Of a DNA stretch of 64,000 bases, positions 53,741 to 61,927 are shown in pieces; position 1 is the stretch's first letter; each line of letters opens with the position of its first letter. The notes under the pieces are model-generated. The model had not been told where the DNA came from. It saw only the letters and a program-made list of their open reading frames with translations, and did no database searches. The position numbers were made by a program, and so were the translations under genes. Source of the DNA: Antedon mediterranea (lineage: Eukaryota > Echinodermata > Crinoidea > Comatulida > Antedonidae); contig NC_092672.1 of the NCBI RefSeq assembly GCF_964355755.1, forward strand, positions 16,982,501 through 17,046,500. The letters are read 5' to 3'.

Positions 53741-55548
53741 ACCCATGGATATTGAATGTTGAGTCCAGTCAAAAAATCACCCTCACCATGGTATAAGAAC
53801 GTACCCTAATAAAATTTCATCCGTAGGTTCTATGTATATAGGTAATAACATTTCTTGATGTTGCGTCTTGCAAAACTTGGGATTTTACGAGAAAATTAGA
53901 CTTTTTATACCCAATTTATAACCGTCTCATGTCGTATTATTGTGTACAGCGAATGCGACGAAGCGTGACTGAAATTACGAGACGCCGTTAGCGCCCGTTG
54001 AAAAATGCATTAACAAAGCTAAAAACCTACAAAATTAATAGTTTATACAAAAATTTAAATATAGTTTACAATAAATTGTATAATAAAATACATAAAATTA
54101 TAAAGAAAACCCAATTATAAACTAAAATATTTACAGATATGTGTTTAAAAATGTACAAATCAAAATGGCCTTTCATAGAATAAAGTGCGCCCTCACGCGT
54201 CATACTTTTATCGGACTTGTATGAATGATTATAATATACAAGGCATTAATATACAAAACCCGATGCGGTTTGTTAGTTTATTGCCTCTGCAAGAGGCAGA
54301 ATTTTATTATTATATTTTCACAAATGTATTTCTAGTTTTTATCATGGAAAAAAAAAAGGATTGTATATATTTAAACACATTACAACCTCCAGTCTACCAT
54401 CATGATGGATTAAGTGAAGCGCCGTATTGTATCTGCTAAAGCGTAATGATCTCCTAGTTGTCTGGTTAGCCTATATTCTGGACATTCTTTTTTTAACAGC
54501 ATTACTTGCGCGGATATCACAATGCATTGTTTATTCGCGATTATAGTCAATGTTAAGTTGAGTAAGCCGCGCAATCAGTAACATGCATAACATGCCGTGC
54601 ATTCATCGCGCGTTGTATAATTATTATACATGGTTTCTTAAATCCAAACACACTCTTATTCTAGAATGTTCATGTAGATACATACACCGTCTCTTTACCG
54701 ATCGAGTTGATACGGTCGTGCAATCAATAAGAGGCATAACATGCCGTGCATTCGTCGCCTGTTGTATATATACAATAATGTTTATAACTTTCCAGATCAT
54801 ACTTCTTATTCTATTCGATTACAGTTTCTAATGATAGCATACTTTAGGAAACAGCGCGAGTCAATGTTTTCAAGCATTCAGTTCACCCAAACGGAGAGAG
54901 AACACTACCCGTTCCCTCTTCTTCCTTGTATACGATATGTTCGTAACCTTCTAGATGATACTTCTTACTCTATTGGTATTACAGTTTCTAATCATACTTT
55001 TGGAATGTTTCTGATTGTTCTTATAATAATTATTATACACGGTTTCTTAAAATCTAAACACATTCTAGAATGTCCATGTACATGTTACTGTATAATGTTG
55101 GAAAATTTTATGATGACGGTTAAACATATTCAATACCGAGTGGCAGAGGCACGCATTATAGGCGAGATATATTATCTAACTTGCCGTTTAAGACAATTGC
55201 ATTGGTTCGATGTATGAAATGACCCTTTAACAGTTGTATGACAAAACCATTCTTCAATACTCCCGCACCAATGGACAATGCATGTCTCTTATTGTAAACG
55301 CTTTCAACTTGGTCATCTGTCATCATTGTTTAGAACAAAAAAGAGACAGAAAACTGGTACCCGTTTGCATTCATTGGATGTATGAAATGACCCTTTTAAC
55401 AGTTTTATGAGAAAATTATTCTTCAATACACGCGCACCAAAGAGGACAGTGCGTGGCTGTTATTGTAAACGCATTCAACTTGGTCATCTGTCATCGATAA
55501 TTCTTTAGAACAAAAAAGAGACAGAAAACTGGTACCCGTTTGCATTTG
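53551..55548 (+). repeat. Duplicated flank, copy B (tandem with copy A)
   Basis: Matches copy A from 51422 to about 53546 with few differences visible by eye. The offset is 2129 bp at the left edge. It lacks about 131 bp relative to A, which is one of the three GCCGTGCATTC units. The high similarity implies recent tandem duplication. The frames that run across it are shared with A only where the DNA is copied, so they are not evidence of genes. Confidence 0.85.
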
Positions 55549-56230
55549 GTCGATATATGAAATGACCCTTTAACCGTTTTATGAGAAAATTATTCTTCAA
55601 TACACCCAGCACAAAGGAGGACAGTGTCATGGTCATTGGTCATCATCAATCATTCGTTCGATAATTCTTTAGAACAAAAATAATAGATACTTTTGGAATG
55701 TTTTTATAATAATTATTATACACGGTTTCTTAAAATCTAAACACATTCTAGAATGTTCATTTAGATGTTACAGTATATAAAATTAGGAAATAGTAATTCA
55801 TTACCTCTACCGCTCTCAATCACATGATAATCTTTTAACGAAGGAGGGTGAGTTGAAATTGGTTTAGAACTTGATACCAAGGTTCATTATACGATGGCAA
55901 ACGATGCCAAAACATTTTCAATACCGATACAGTTGCCAAAGGTGCGCATTATAGGAGGCGCGTTATAATATCTAACTTGCCGTTTAAGACAATTGCATTC
56001 ATTCGATGTATGAAATGATCTTTAACAGTTTTATGACAAAACTATTCTTCAATACCCACGCACCAAGGACAGTGCATGTATTTTATTGTAAACGCATTAA
56101 ACTTGGTCATTTCTTATTTATATGCACATATTATTTATTTTTGAAAAAAAAAAAAAACATAATCATTCAACAACAACAACGCTGTTATATATGTATTATC
56201 AAATACAAATGTTTTCAACTGCCTCTCGCT
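55549..56230 (+). repeat. Decayed third flank copy, with a CD225-gene 3' fragment
   Basis: 55549-55680 is a worn ~165-bp GAAATGACCC unit. 55685-55765 matches the ATAATTATTATACACGG / ATTCTAGAATG part of A (near 52990-53075). 55804-55908 matches the 3' end of the CD225-like gene (56216-56316), including AACGAAGGAGGGTGAG. 55930-56115 matches A near 53135-53300. An A12 run and CAACAACAACAAC follow near 56144-56180. No gene except the overlapping end of the CD225-like gene just to the right. Confidence 0.7.
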
Positions 56231-56234
56231 TGAA

Positions 56235-56638
56235 TCACATGATGTCTTGTAACGAAGGAGGGTGAGTGGAATGATTAGGTAGACTTGAGTTCAAGGTCCA
56301 TATGATGCAAACGACGACGATGATGATGATTCCAAACAGCAATCCTGCAATAGACCATCTCTTTGCCGATCGTGCTGATCTGGCTGCACCCTCACCGTCA
56401 CCGTAGTCGAACTTTCTCGAACTCTGTAAAAGTAAAAGAATAGAAACTAAAATAGATTAAAAAAAATTTAAAAAAAAGTGTTGATGGGATGAGGTTGTAG
56501 AGGAAATAGATTACTTACATCTACGCTGTACACGATTCCTATAATACCGAATGGAATACAGCATAATAAAGTCACGAGTATAGCTGAAATCAGGTAATTG
56601 TTAGGTCTTCTCGCCACTATACGGGAAACAGATTGCAT
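56235..56638 (-). CDS. CD225/dispanin-like (IFITM/PRRT family) small membrane protein, two exons
   Basis: Exon 1 runs 56638-56519 (ATG at 56638-56636, 40 codons) and exon 2 runs 56423-56235 (62 codons plus TGA). They are joined in phase 0 by a 95-bp intron with GTAAGT donor and TTTTACAG acceptor; predicted product 102 aa. Exon 1 carries the first CD225 membrane segment with the hallmarks PNNYL, LLCCIPFGI and GIVYSV. Exon 2 gives the short linker ending AARSARSAKRWSIAG and a second hydrophobic segment of about 20 residues. Both halves match the family order only after splicing, which supports the intron. CD225 proteins are two-segment membrane proteins; some vertebrate members (IFITMs) block virus-cell fusion, others act in membrane traffic. 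Which role applies here is unknown. Longer reading to a GTG at 56677 lacks an ATG. The gene is divergent from the 524-aa gene. Confidence 0.82.
56424..56518 (-). other. Spliceosomal intron of the CD225-like gene (95 bp)
   Basis: On minus, exon 1 ends ...GTAGAT and the intron begins GTAAGTAATC, a consensus donor. It ends CTTTTACTTTTACAG before AGTTCGAGAAAG. The interior is T- and A-rich, with a T8 run. Reading through gives a short frame that leaves the CD225 domain half finished; removal restores it. This is a prediction from sequence without transcript evidence. Confidence 0.8.
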
Positions 56639-56863
56639 GACAAAAGCATTCTCTTTCTCTCCAATGTACACGTACACAAATACACTCTAATCGATACTCT
56701 TATTGCATTACGAAAAACAGCAGCGTGAACAAAAAAAAAAACAAAAAAACAACGCATCATCTTCAAATGGTAGTCAACACCGCTTATTCAAGCTGGACGT
56801 TGATTGGCTGTTTGGGTCTTTATATACGTTAACTCGCTCACCGTGCATTCGTCAGTAGTCATC
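56639..56863. promoter_or_regulatory. Divergent promoter region
   Basis: The 225-bp spacer lies between the ATGs of the CD225-like gene (left) and the 524-aa gene (right). Toward the right gene are an inverted CCAAT box (ATTGG, 56803-56807), TATATA at 56821-56826 and TCAGT at 56852-56856. No comparable TATA is evident toward the left gene. A-rich runs occupy 56730-56750. Confidence 0.6.
56821..56856 (+). promoter_or_regulatory. TATA box and TCAGT initiator of the 524-aa gene
   Basis: TATATA starts 33 bp upstream of the A of TCAGT (56854), which fits the TATA-to-initiator distance of arthropod RNA polymerase II promoters and of early promoters of their DNA viruses. The ATG follows 10 bp after that A, implying a very short leader. 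Confidence 0.6.
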
Positions 56864-58438
56864 ATGGATCATTGCGATATGGACATGTTTTTAGAAAACC
56901 TATTAGCGTTCGATTCAACAGACGACGACATATTAAAGACGGCAATGTTGGAATTGCAAGACCCGGTCGAACCAGTTTTCATGGAGTACCAACAAGAAGA
57001 TGATATAGCATCAGAACAACAACCACACCCATCACCACCACCACCGACGCCGCAAGAATCAACAAAGGCAAACACGATGATAAATGTTCGAGGCAGTCTC
57101 GGTAAACTAATTGCTTTCTGCGATGGATCTGAACATACACTAACGCAATCATACGGTCGAATGATCGGATCTTTGCAAAAGGCAAAAGGACGCATGCACG
57201 AGATGCCAATGTTATTGATGTGTACGGACGGTGAAGAAGAGTACGCGGTTGTTGCAAGTGTTCTGGAATCATCGCGACTTGTCGAATCTACAATTGAAAA
57301 TCAAGTCATGAGTGTACTTGGAGAAAACAATAGGAAAACAATAATGCAGCAATACGGTAGGGACAACGTGTTTATGAACGTTTCTTCACGAAATAAAAAC
57401 TGTGTTGCTGACTTTGTCGGCGCCGATGTATCGACGATGCCCGTGCCGATTTTTGACATAATAAATGGCGACGTGAAACGTATTTGTTTCTATATGGCAC
57501 TCGGCTGTCTCTACAGTCCACAATGCGATGATGATGTTGCGTCGTCGTCGTCGTCGTCGTCGCCGCCGATGAATGGCGTTCAACTTAGAACTCCAAATGG
57601 AGTTGTCTATACGGCCGCCATCATGCCGATAACTGTAAAACGACGCATGCGACTAGAGTTGACTCTGGATAACGAATTGGACAACGGTAAACTGGAAGAG
57701 TTGCAAATTACGGTGACCAACAACAACCGTATATTGTTATTGCATAAACAAGAAAAAAGAACCTATCACTGCGGTGCGGACATGAAGTATCCCATAACTT
57801 TGCACGGTGCCTTTTCCACACCGTGCGCATCGGAGAAAAAGAATGGTGTTGCCACCGCCATTGCGAATATTGCCAAAACCAATTCAATCAACAAAACACT
57901 ATTTGCTAGATTTGTTGGACGAGCGATGGAATCACATGCAAGCAGTGATTGGACTGCCATAATAAACATTCTTCAGATATCAGATCAAATGACGAAATTA
58001 AAAGAAAAATGTGAGTACAAACGAAAACGAATCTTAAAAGATTCTCTAATAGACAAGTATCCTTCAACAAGAGGTTTTGTTAGTGATGTAAATAATTTAC
58101 CCTCATCTAACATTGGCATTCAACAACTGATAAGCCAATTGGAGCAGGCACGCCAAGATTTACGCGAAACAGAGACCAAATTGAGTACTTTACAAACACA
58201 ATTCAATAACATGTTGATAGAATTCCAAAATCACATCACCAAATCGGAAGAAAGAGAAATCAAATATCAACAAGTAATAGAAAATATGCAAAAACGAGAA
58301 ACCGATATGGTTTCTACGTTTAAAGACAGTTTGCTTTCGATGGCCGATACTTTGCGTGATGAGATGCGCCAACAACTGACAAAACGAAAGCGTCTTCCTC
58401 AATGCGGCAATATTAAGAAAAAACAACGAATCCATTGA
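56864..58438 (+). CDS. Unrecognised 524-aa protein: acidic N-terminus, coiled coil, basic tail
   Basis: Starts at the ATG 56864-56866, chosen because it directly follows a TATA/TCAGT pair; reading back to 56804 only gains a TTG. Residues 1-50 are acidic (DSTDDDI, QQEDDIAS) and followed by a proline run near 55-63. Residues 72-370 look globular, with a Ser run at 227-233 encoded by a TCG microsatellite. About 415-505 is a probable coiled coil (repeated LxxLxxxR and Q/E-rich heptads). The tail has two basic clusters (TKRKR and IKKKQR) that could be nuclear localisation signals. An acidic start plus coiled coil plus basic tail would suit a dimeric nuclear or DNA-associated regulator, but this is only inference and I recognise no family. 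The last 53 codons are duplicated at 51009-51170. It is divergent from the CD225-like gene. Confidence 0.85.
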   Translation: MDHCDMDMFLENLLAFDSTDDDILKTAMLELQDPVEPVFMEYQQEDDIASEQQPHPSPPPPTPQESTKANTMINVRGSLGKLIAFCDGSEHTLTQSYGRMIGSLQKAKGRMHEMPMLLMCTDGEEEYAVVASVLESSRLVESTIENQVMSVLGENNRKTIMQQYGRDNVFMNVSSRNKNCVADFVGADVSTMPVPIFDIINGDVKRICFYMALGCLYSPQCDDDVASSSSSSSPPMNGVQLRTPNGVVYTAAIMPITVKRRMRLELTLDNELDNGKLEELQITVTNNNRILLLHKQEKRTYHCGADMKYPITLHGAFSTPCASEKKNGVATAIANIAKTNSINKTLFARFVGRAMESHASSDWTAIINILQISDQMTKLKEKCEYKRKRILKDSLIDKYPSTRGFVSDVNNLPSSNIGIQQLISQLEQARQDLRETETKLSTLQTQFNNMLIEFQNHITKSEEREIKYQQVIENMQKRETDMVSTFKDSLLSMADTLRDEMRQQLTKRKRLPQCGNIKKKQRIH

Positions 58439-58647
58439 CTTTAAAAAAAAACAAACATTGTTGTTGTTTTTGTAGTAATTTTGTTGTTGTTAGTAATTTT
58501 TTATTGTACAAATCAATGCCGTAATTGTAGTAGTAGTAATAGTAGTAGTGATAATAATAATAATTAAACGTTTCATTATTTCTATTTATAATTTATTGTA
58601 CAAATCAATGCAATTTTAACGTTGCGTCTACCTCAATATAATAGTAA

Positions 58648-58895
58648 CAACGAATTCATTAAGAAAACTAAAAATTGTAGTGTAGTAATAATCAATTCAA
58701 TGCCGCAATAAACATTGTAGTAATAGTAGTGATAATACAATTAAACGTTTGAAAGAAAAAAAAAATATTGTGTTTTTTCTCTCTTCCAACGCGATGAAGA
58801 CGACGACGACAGAATTTTATGTGATTGTGAGAATGTTGATGAAGAAATAAAGAGAGAGAGAGAGAGACATGGATACGGTTTGCTTAGACACCCAT
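58648..58895 (+). promoter_or_regulatory. Leader/promoter-like module, copy C (no TATA)
   Basis: Same module, about 210 bp downstream of the intact 524-aa gene. It has GATGAAGACGACGACGAC, a GA repeat and ATGGATACGGTTTGC, with a stop 11 codons after the ATG. TATAAA is absent. It overlaps the gene's likely poly(A) signal at 58707. Confidence 0.7.
58707..58712 (+). terminator. Likely poly(A) signal of the 524-aa gene
   Basis: AATAAA in GCCGCAATAAACATTG, 268 bp after the stop, is the first consensus signal downstream. The same hexamer is present in copy A. Between the stop and this site lies TAG/TTG-rich low-complexity DNA. Confidence 0.45.
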
Positions 58896-59810
58896 GGATA
58901 TTGACACCGTCAGTCCAGTCAAAAAATCACCCTCACCATGGTATAAGAACGTACCCTAATAAAATTTCATCCGTAGGTTCTATGTATATAGGTAATAACA
59001 TTTCTTGATGGTTGCGTCTTGCAAAACTTGGGATTTTACGAGAAAATTAGACTTTTTATACCCAATTTATAACCGCCTCATGTCGTATTATTGTGTACAG
59101 CAAATGCGACGAAGCGTGACTGAAATTACGAGACGCCGTTAGCGCCCGTTGAAAAATGCATTAACAAAGCTAAAAACGTACAAAATTAATAGTTTATACA
59201 AAAATTTAAATATAGTTTACAATAAATTGTATAATAAAATACATAACATTATAAACAAAACCCAATTATAAACTAAAATATTTACAGATATGTGTTTAAA
59301 AATGTACAAATCAAAATGGCCTTTCATAGAATAAAGTGCGCCCTCACGCGTCATACTTTTATCGGACTTGTATGAATGATTATATATATACAAGGCATTA
59401 ATATACGAAACCCGATGCGGTTTTTGTCATACTTTTATCGGACTTGTATGGCCGGATGGTTACACAGTACACGGCATTAATATACGAAACCCGATGCGGT
59501 TTGTTAGTTATTGCCTCTGCAAGAGGCAGAATATTATTATTATATTTTCACAAATGTATTTATATTTTTTATCATGGAAAAACGGATTGTATATATTTAA
59601 ACACATTACAACCTCCAGTATACCATCATGATGGATTAAGTGTATATTTGTATATCTGCTGAAGCGTAATGATAGATAGTTCCGCTGGTTTTATTTTGGA
59701 CATTCTTTTTTTTCCACAGCATTAGGCCTACTTGCGTGAATATCACAATGCATTGCATATTTTGAACTATCATTCGCGATTATAATCTTAATTAGAGTAA
59801 GAACCAATTA

Positions 59811-60265
59811 TTTAAGGATAATCCATTTCGCGTAAGCGCGCCTCCTATACGAAAGATACTACCTCAAGTAGACCTACTTTCACTTTCCAACAATTATTAA
59901 GAGCGTATCAAAGGGGCTGGTTGGCATTCGTCTGAATCAACATTTTTCATTTTCCCCTTTCACCCGCCGCCACCCACCGCTGCCCACTGCCAATGGGGAG
60001 GAGGAGCCGGTTTGATCCTCTCTGAATCCGTCTGGCCTTCACATCGTACCGATGTGTGAAGTTTGAGCCAATAAACTTCATTCATGACGATTCTTTAAGT
60101 TCGAAGTCGTCTTCCAGAATTCAAAGCATTCTAAAGTTAAAGTGTTTTTCCACTAAATAAAAGAGAGAGTGAGAATGTTGGAGTGTGATGTAAGATTCGC
60201 GAGAAACTACATACTGTATTACCCAATTCTCCTTTTTTAAGTATTAAATACTTTCTAATAATATT
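59811..60265. other. Non-coding spacer with one GC-richer patch
   Basis: About 59935-60080 is richer in GC than its surroundings (CACCCGCCGCCACCCACCGC, GGGGAGGAGGAGCCGG) and ends in CCAATAAACTTC. It might be the remnant of a transcript end or a transposon. No open frame is convincing and I recognise no family. Confidence 0.4.
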
Positions 60266-60407
60266 AAGTCTAATTTTCTCGTAAAATCCCAAGTTTTGCA
60301 AGACGCAACATCAAGAAATGTTATTACCTATATACATAGAACCTACGGATGAAATTTTATTAGGGTACGTTCTTATACCATGGTGAGGGTGATTTTTTGA
60401 CTGGACT
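60266..60407 (-). repeat. Inverted copy of the TAAGAACGTACCC block
   Basis: The reverse complement of this 142-bp stretch matches 58912-59053 (copy C) and the equivalent parts of A and B nearly base for base. It has the TTGATGTTGCGTC form found in copy B, not the TTGATGGTTGCGTC form of A and C. With copy C it makes an inverted repeat spanning about 1.5 kb. Confidence 0.85.
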
Positions 60408-61072
60408 AAAATAATCCATTAATCAATAAAAATTATGCATTTTTAATTGTTGATTTTATATATGAAGATGATAATAAAATTAAAAGAAATTAAAGTGTAA
60501 TCTTTATTCGTATTAATAATAATAAATAATAAATAACATTTATAAAGCGCAAGAGACTAAGGTTTCATTGTTTAAGGGTGTAAAATCTTCAAAGGCTGTT
60601 TTCTAATTGTTGATAATCTATTGAATTCGGAAGTGCTTTGTTGAATTCGGAAGTGCTTTGTTGAAATCGGGTCATATCTTAATTGCCTTGAAAGAAATTA
60701 TAAAGCAAGTTACATTATTTTTTCGAAAGCTTAAAGAATGGAGATTAATATTATAATAATAATAAAAAAATATTTAATTGTGCTACATGATAGTGTACTT
60801 TCTAATTATACAAACCTAACCCTCTAAATAATCTCTCTCAACTATTGAAAAAAAAAAAATGCATGTCCTTGACACACCTTGAACCGATGGCTGTGTGCAA
60901 CGTTAAAGTCACTAGACTAAACATTTCGGTTGGCAAAACATGTTTACACAAGATACTCTATATAGCACACTCTATACTATATGTACATCATTTCTGCAGA
61001 CAGAAACGTATACCGAACTTGCTATAGTTTTATAGAAAGATACCTCTTGACAGTAACACTAAATCGTAGTAA
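60408..61072. other. AT-rich spacer with a short 20-bp tandem repeat
   Basis: Contains GTTGAATTCGGAAGTGCTTT-like units two to three times at 60612-60668, an (AAT)n run followed by AACATTTATAAAGCGC near 60515-60550 that resembles transposon 3' ends common in marine invertebrates, and an A12 run near 60848. A 54-codon frame from ATG 60863 has no promoter or domain support, so I do not call it. Confidence 0.45.
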
Positions 61073-61313
61073 CAACGAATCCATTGAGAAAACTTAAAAT
61101 TATATAGTGTAGTAGTAATCAATTCAATGCAGCAATAAACATTGTAGTAATAGTACAGTAGTGACAATAAAATTAAACGTTTGAAAGAAAAAAATATATA
61201 TTGTGTTTTTCTCTCTTTCAACGTGATGACGACGACAGAATGTTATGACTATAAATGTGATTGAGAATGTCGAGGGAGGAGAGAGAGAGAGAGAGAGAGA
61301 GAGTGAGAAAGAC
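61073..61313 (+). promoter_or_regulatory. Promoter/leader of the 58-aa membrane peptide gene
   Basis: This is the apparently functional member of the four-copy module. Its left edge (CAACGAATCCATTGA) equals the last five codons of the 524-aa gene, so it probably began as the DNA following that gene. TATAAA is at 61250-61255, followed by a GA repeat and the ATG at 61314. The other three copies lack TATAAA: they read TTATGTGATTG where this one has TTATGACTATAAATGTGATTG. Confidence 0.6.
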
Positions 61314-61490
61314 ATGGATTCGTTTGTTTATACACGCATAAATACTGTATGTTGTATCGTCAGCACTATTTGTTTGCTATTGATTCTGTTATTAATAGCA
61401 TTGGTCGTACATTACGCGAGAATATTAACAAAAAAAAAAAGCACCTTCCATTTACAAACCAAACACAGTAAACAAACACTAATTGTATAA
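61314..61490 (+). CDS. 58-aa single-pass membrane peptide
   Basis: The start is the ATG after the GA-rich leader; longer reading to 61245 only adds GA-repeat residues (GERERERE). Residues about 10-36 form one strongly hydrophobic segment (CCIVSTICLLLILLLIALVV within it), followed by a basic stretch (ARILTKKK) and a polar tail. This is the layout of a small single-pass membrane protein with its basic end inside by the positive-inside rule. No family is recognised. The first ~25 bp of the coding sequence are also found after the three decoy leaders. The next gene begins 9 bp after the stop. Confidence 0.6.
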   Translation: MDSFVYTRINTVCCIVSTICLLLILLLIALVVHYARILTKKKSTFHLQTKHSKQTLIV

Positions 61491-61491
61491 T

Positions 61492-61497
61492 AATAAA
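61492..61497 (+). terminator. AATAAA in the 9-bp gap between two genes
   Basis: AATAAA sits between the stop at 61488-61490 and the next ATG at 61500. It could serve the upstream 58-aa gene, which would then be cut inside the next gene, or be chance in AT-rich DNA. Confidence 0.3.
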
Positions 61498-61499
61498 CT

Positions 61500-61886
61500 A
61501 TGATTCTAGAAGTCAAAACTATCACTATCACTTTGTTGACAATCGTATGCATAACGTTGCTACTTGTCTACGTGTCCCGTGGAAGAAATAGCGCATGCAA
61601 CGAACGGTTGTGTGGCATCAGTGGACGAATGGAGTACGATGGTGTATCGAAATATTGCGTGTGTGTAGGCGATGGCGTCTCCGGAGCCGTGTGCAAACAA
61701 TCGATTCCTAAAACAACAGTAAACTGCACGACGTGTACAGCGCATAATGGCCGATGTGTATACTCTGACGCCGCAGACGGTAACTATTGCGTGTGTCCCA
61801 ACGATCGTTTCGGATTCTCGTGTGAGTATCGGTACGTCGGTGGTGTATCGGCAGCGATGTTAGCGTACGTTCAGGCTTGTCTCTAA
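61500..61886 (+). CDS. EGF-like cysteine-rich membrane-anchored protein (128 aa)
   Basis: Residues 5-25 form an N-terminal hydrophobic segment (ITITLLTIVCITLLLVYV) with no clear cleavage site, so a signal anchor is likely and the rest would lie outside the cell or in the lumen. Two EGF-like units follow. The second (about residues 78-110) has six Cys spaced C-x2-C-x6-C-x10-C-x-C-x8-C, ending YCVCPNDRFGFSC, a clear EGF signature. The first (about residues 33-65) has five Cys: where the second has NGRC, the first has SGRM, so its third Cys is missing. EGF units mediate receptor or adhesion contacts; a growth-factor-like role is possible but not shown. It lies 9 bp after the 58-aa gene and 41 bp before the next. 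Confidence 0.75.
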   Translation: MILEVKTITITLLTIVCITLLLVYVSRGRNSACNERLCGISGRMEYDGVSKYCVCVGDGVSGAVCKQSIPKTTVNCTTCTAHNGRCVYSDAADGNYCVCPNDRFGFSCEYRYVGGVSAAMLAYVQACL

Positions 61887-61904
61887 AAAAAAAAAAAAAA
61901 AAAA
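61885..61904 (+). repeat. A20 run right after the EGF-like gene stop
   Basis: Twenty A residues begin within the TAA stop codon. It may be a slippage-grown run, or a copied poly(A) tail left by a reverse-transcribed insertion. No AATAAA precedes it at the normal distance. Confidence 0.7.
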
Positions 61905-61927
61905 CCACCGCACACACGCACTACACT

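Larger units (their letters stand above)
58277..59810 (+). repeat. Duplicated region, copy C (gene 3' end plus flank)
   Basis: Matches copy A from 51009 onward, gap-free through the stop codon (offset 7268) and with few differences to about 59380. A local duplication follows: TCATACTTTTATCGGACTTG and CGAAACCCGATGCGG each occur twice (59350-59490). From about 59650 the match to A becomes patchy and fades near 59810. Confidence 0.85.

Noticed and set aside
52450-55217. Frames of 67-158 codons in the duplicated flanks (52450, 52741, 54583, 54741)
   Set aside because: They overlap each other in several frames, include repeat units and stop at different places in copies A and B, which is not the behaviour of conserved genes.
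56869-57969. Minus-strand frames of 65-108 codons inside the 524-aa gene
   Set aside because: Shadow frames opposite a well-supported gene with its own promoter.
60863-61027. 54-codon plus-strand frame after an A12 run
   Set aside because: No membrane segment, domain or promoter; length is within chance for AT-rich DNA.
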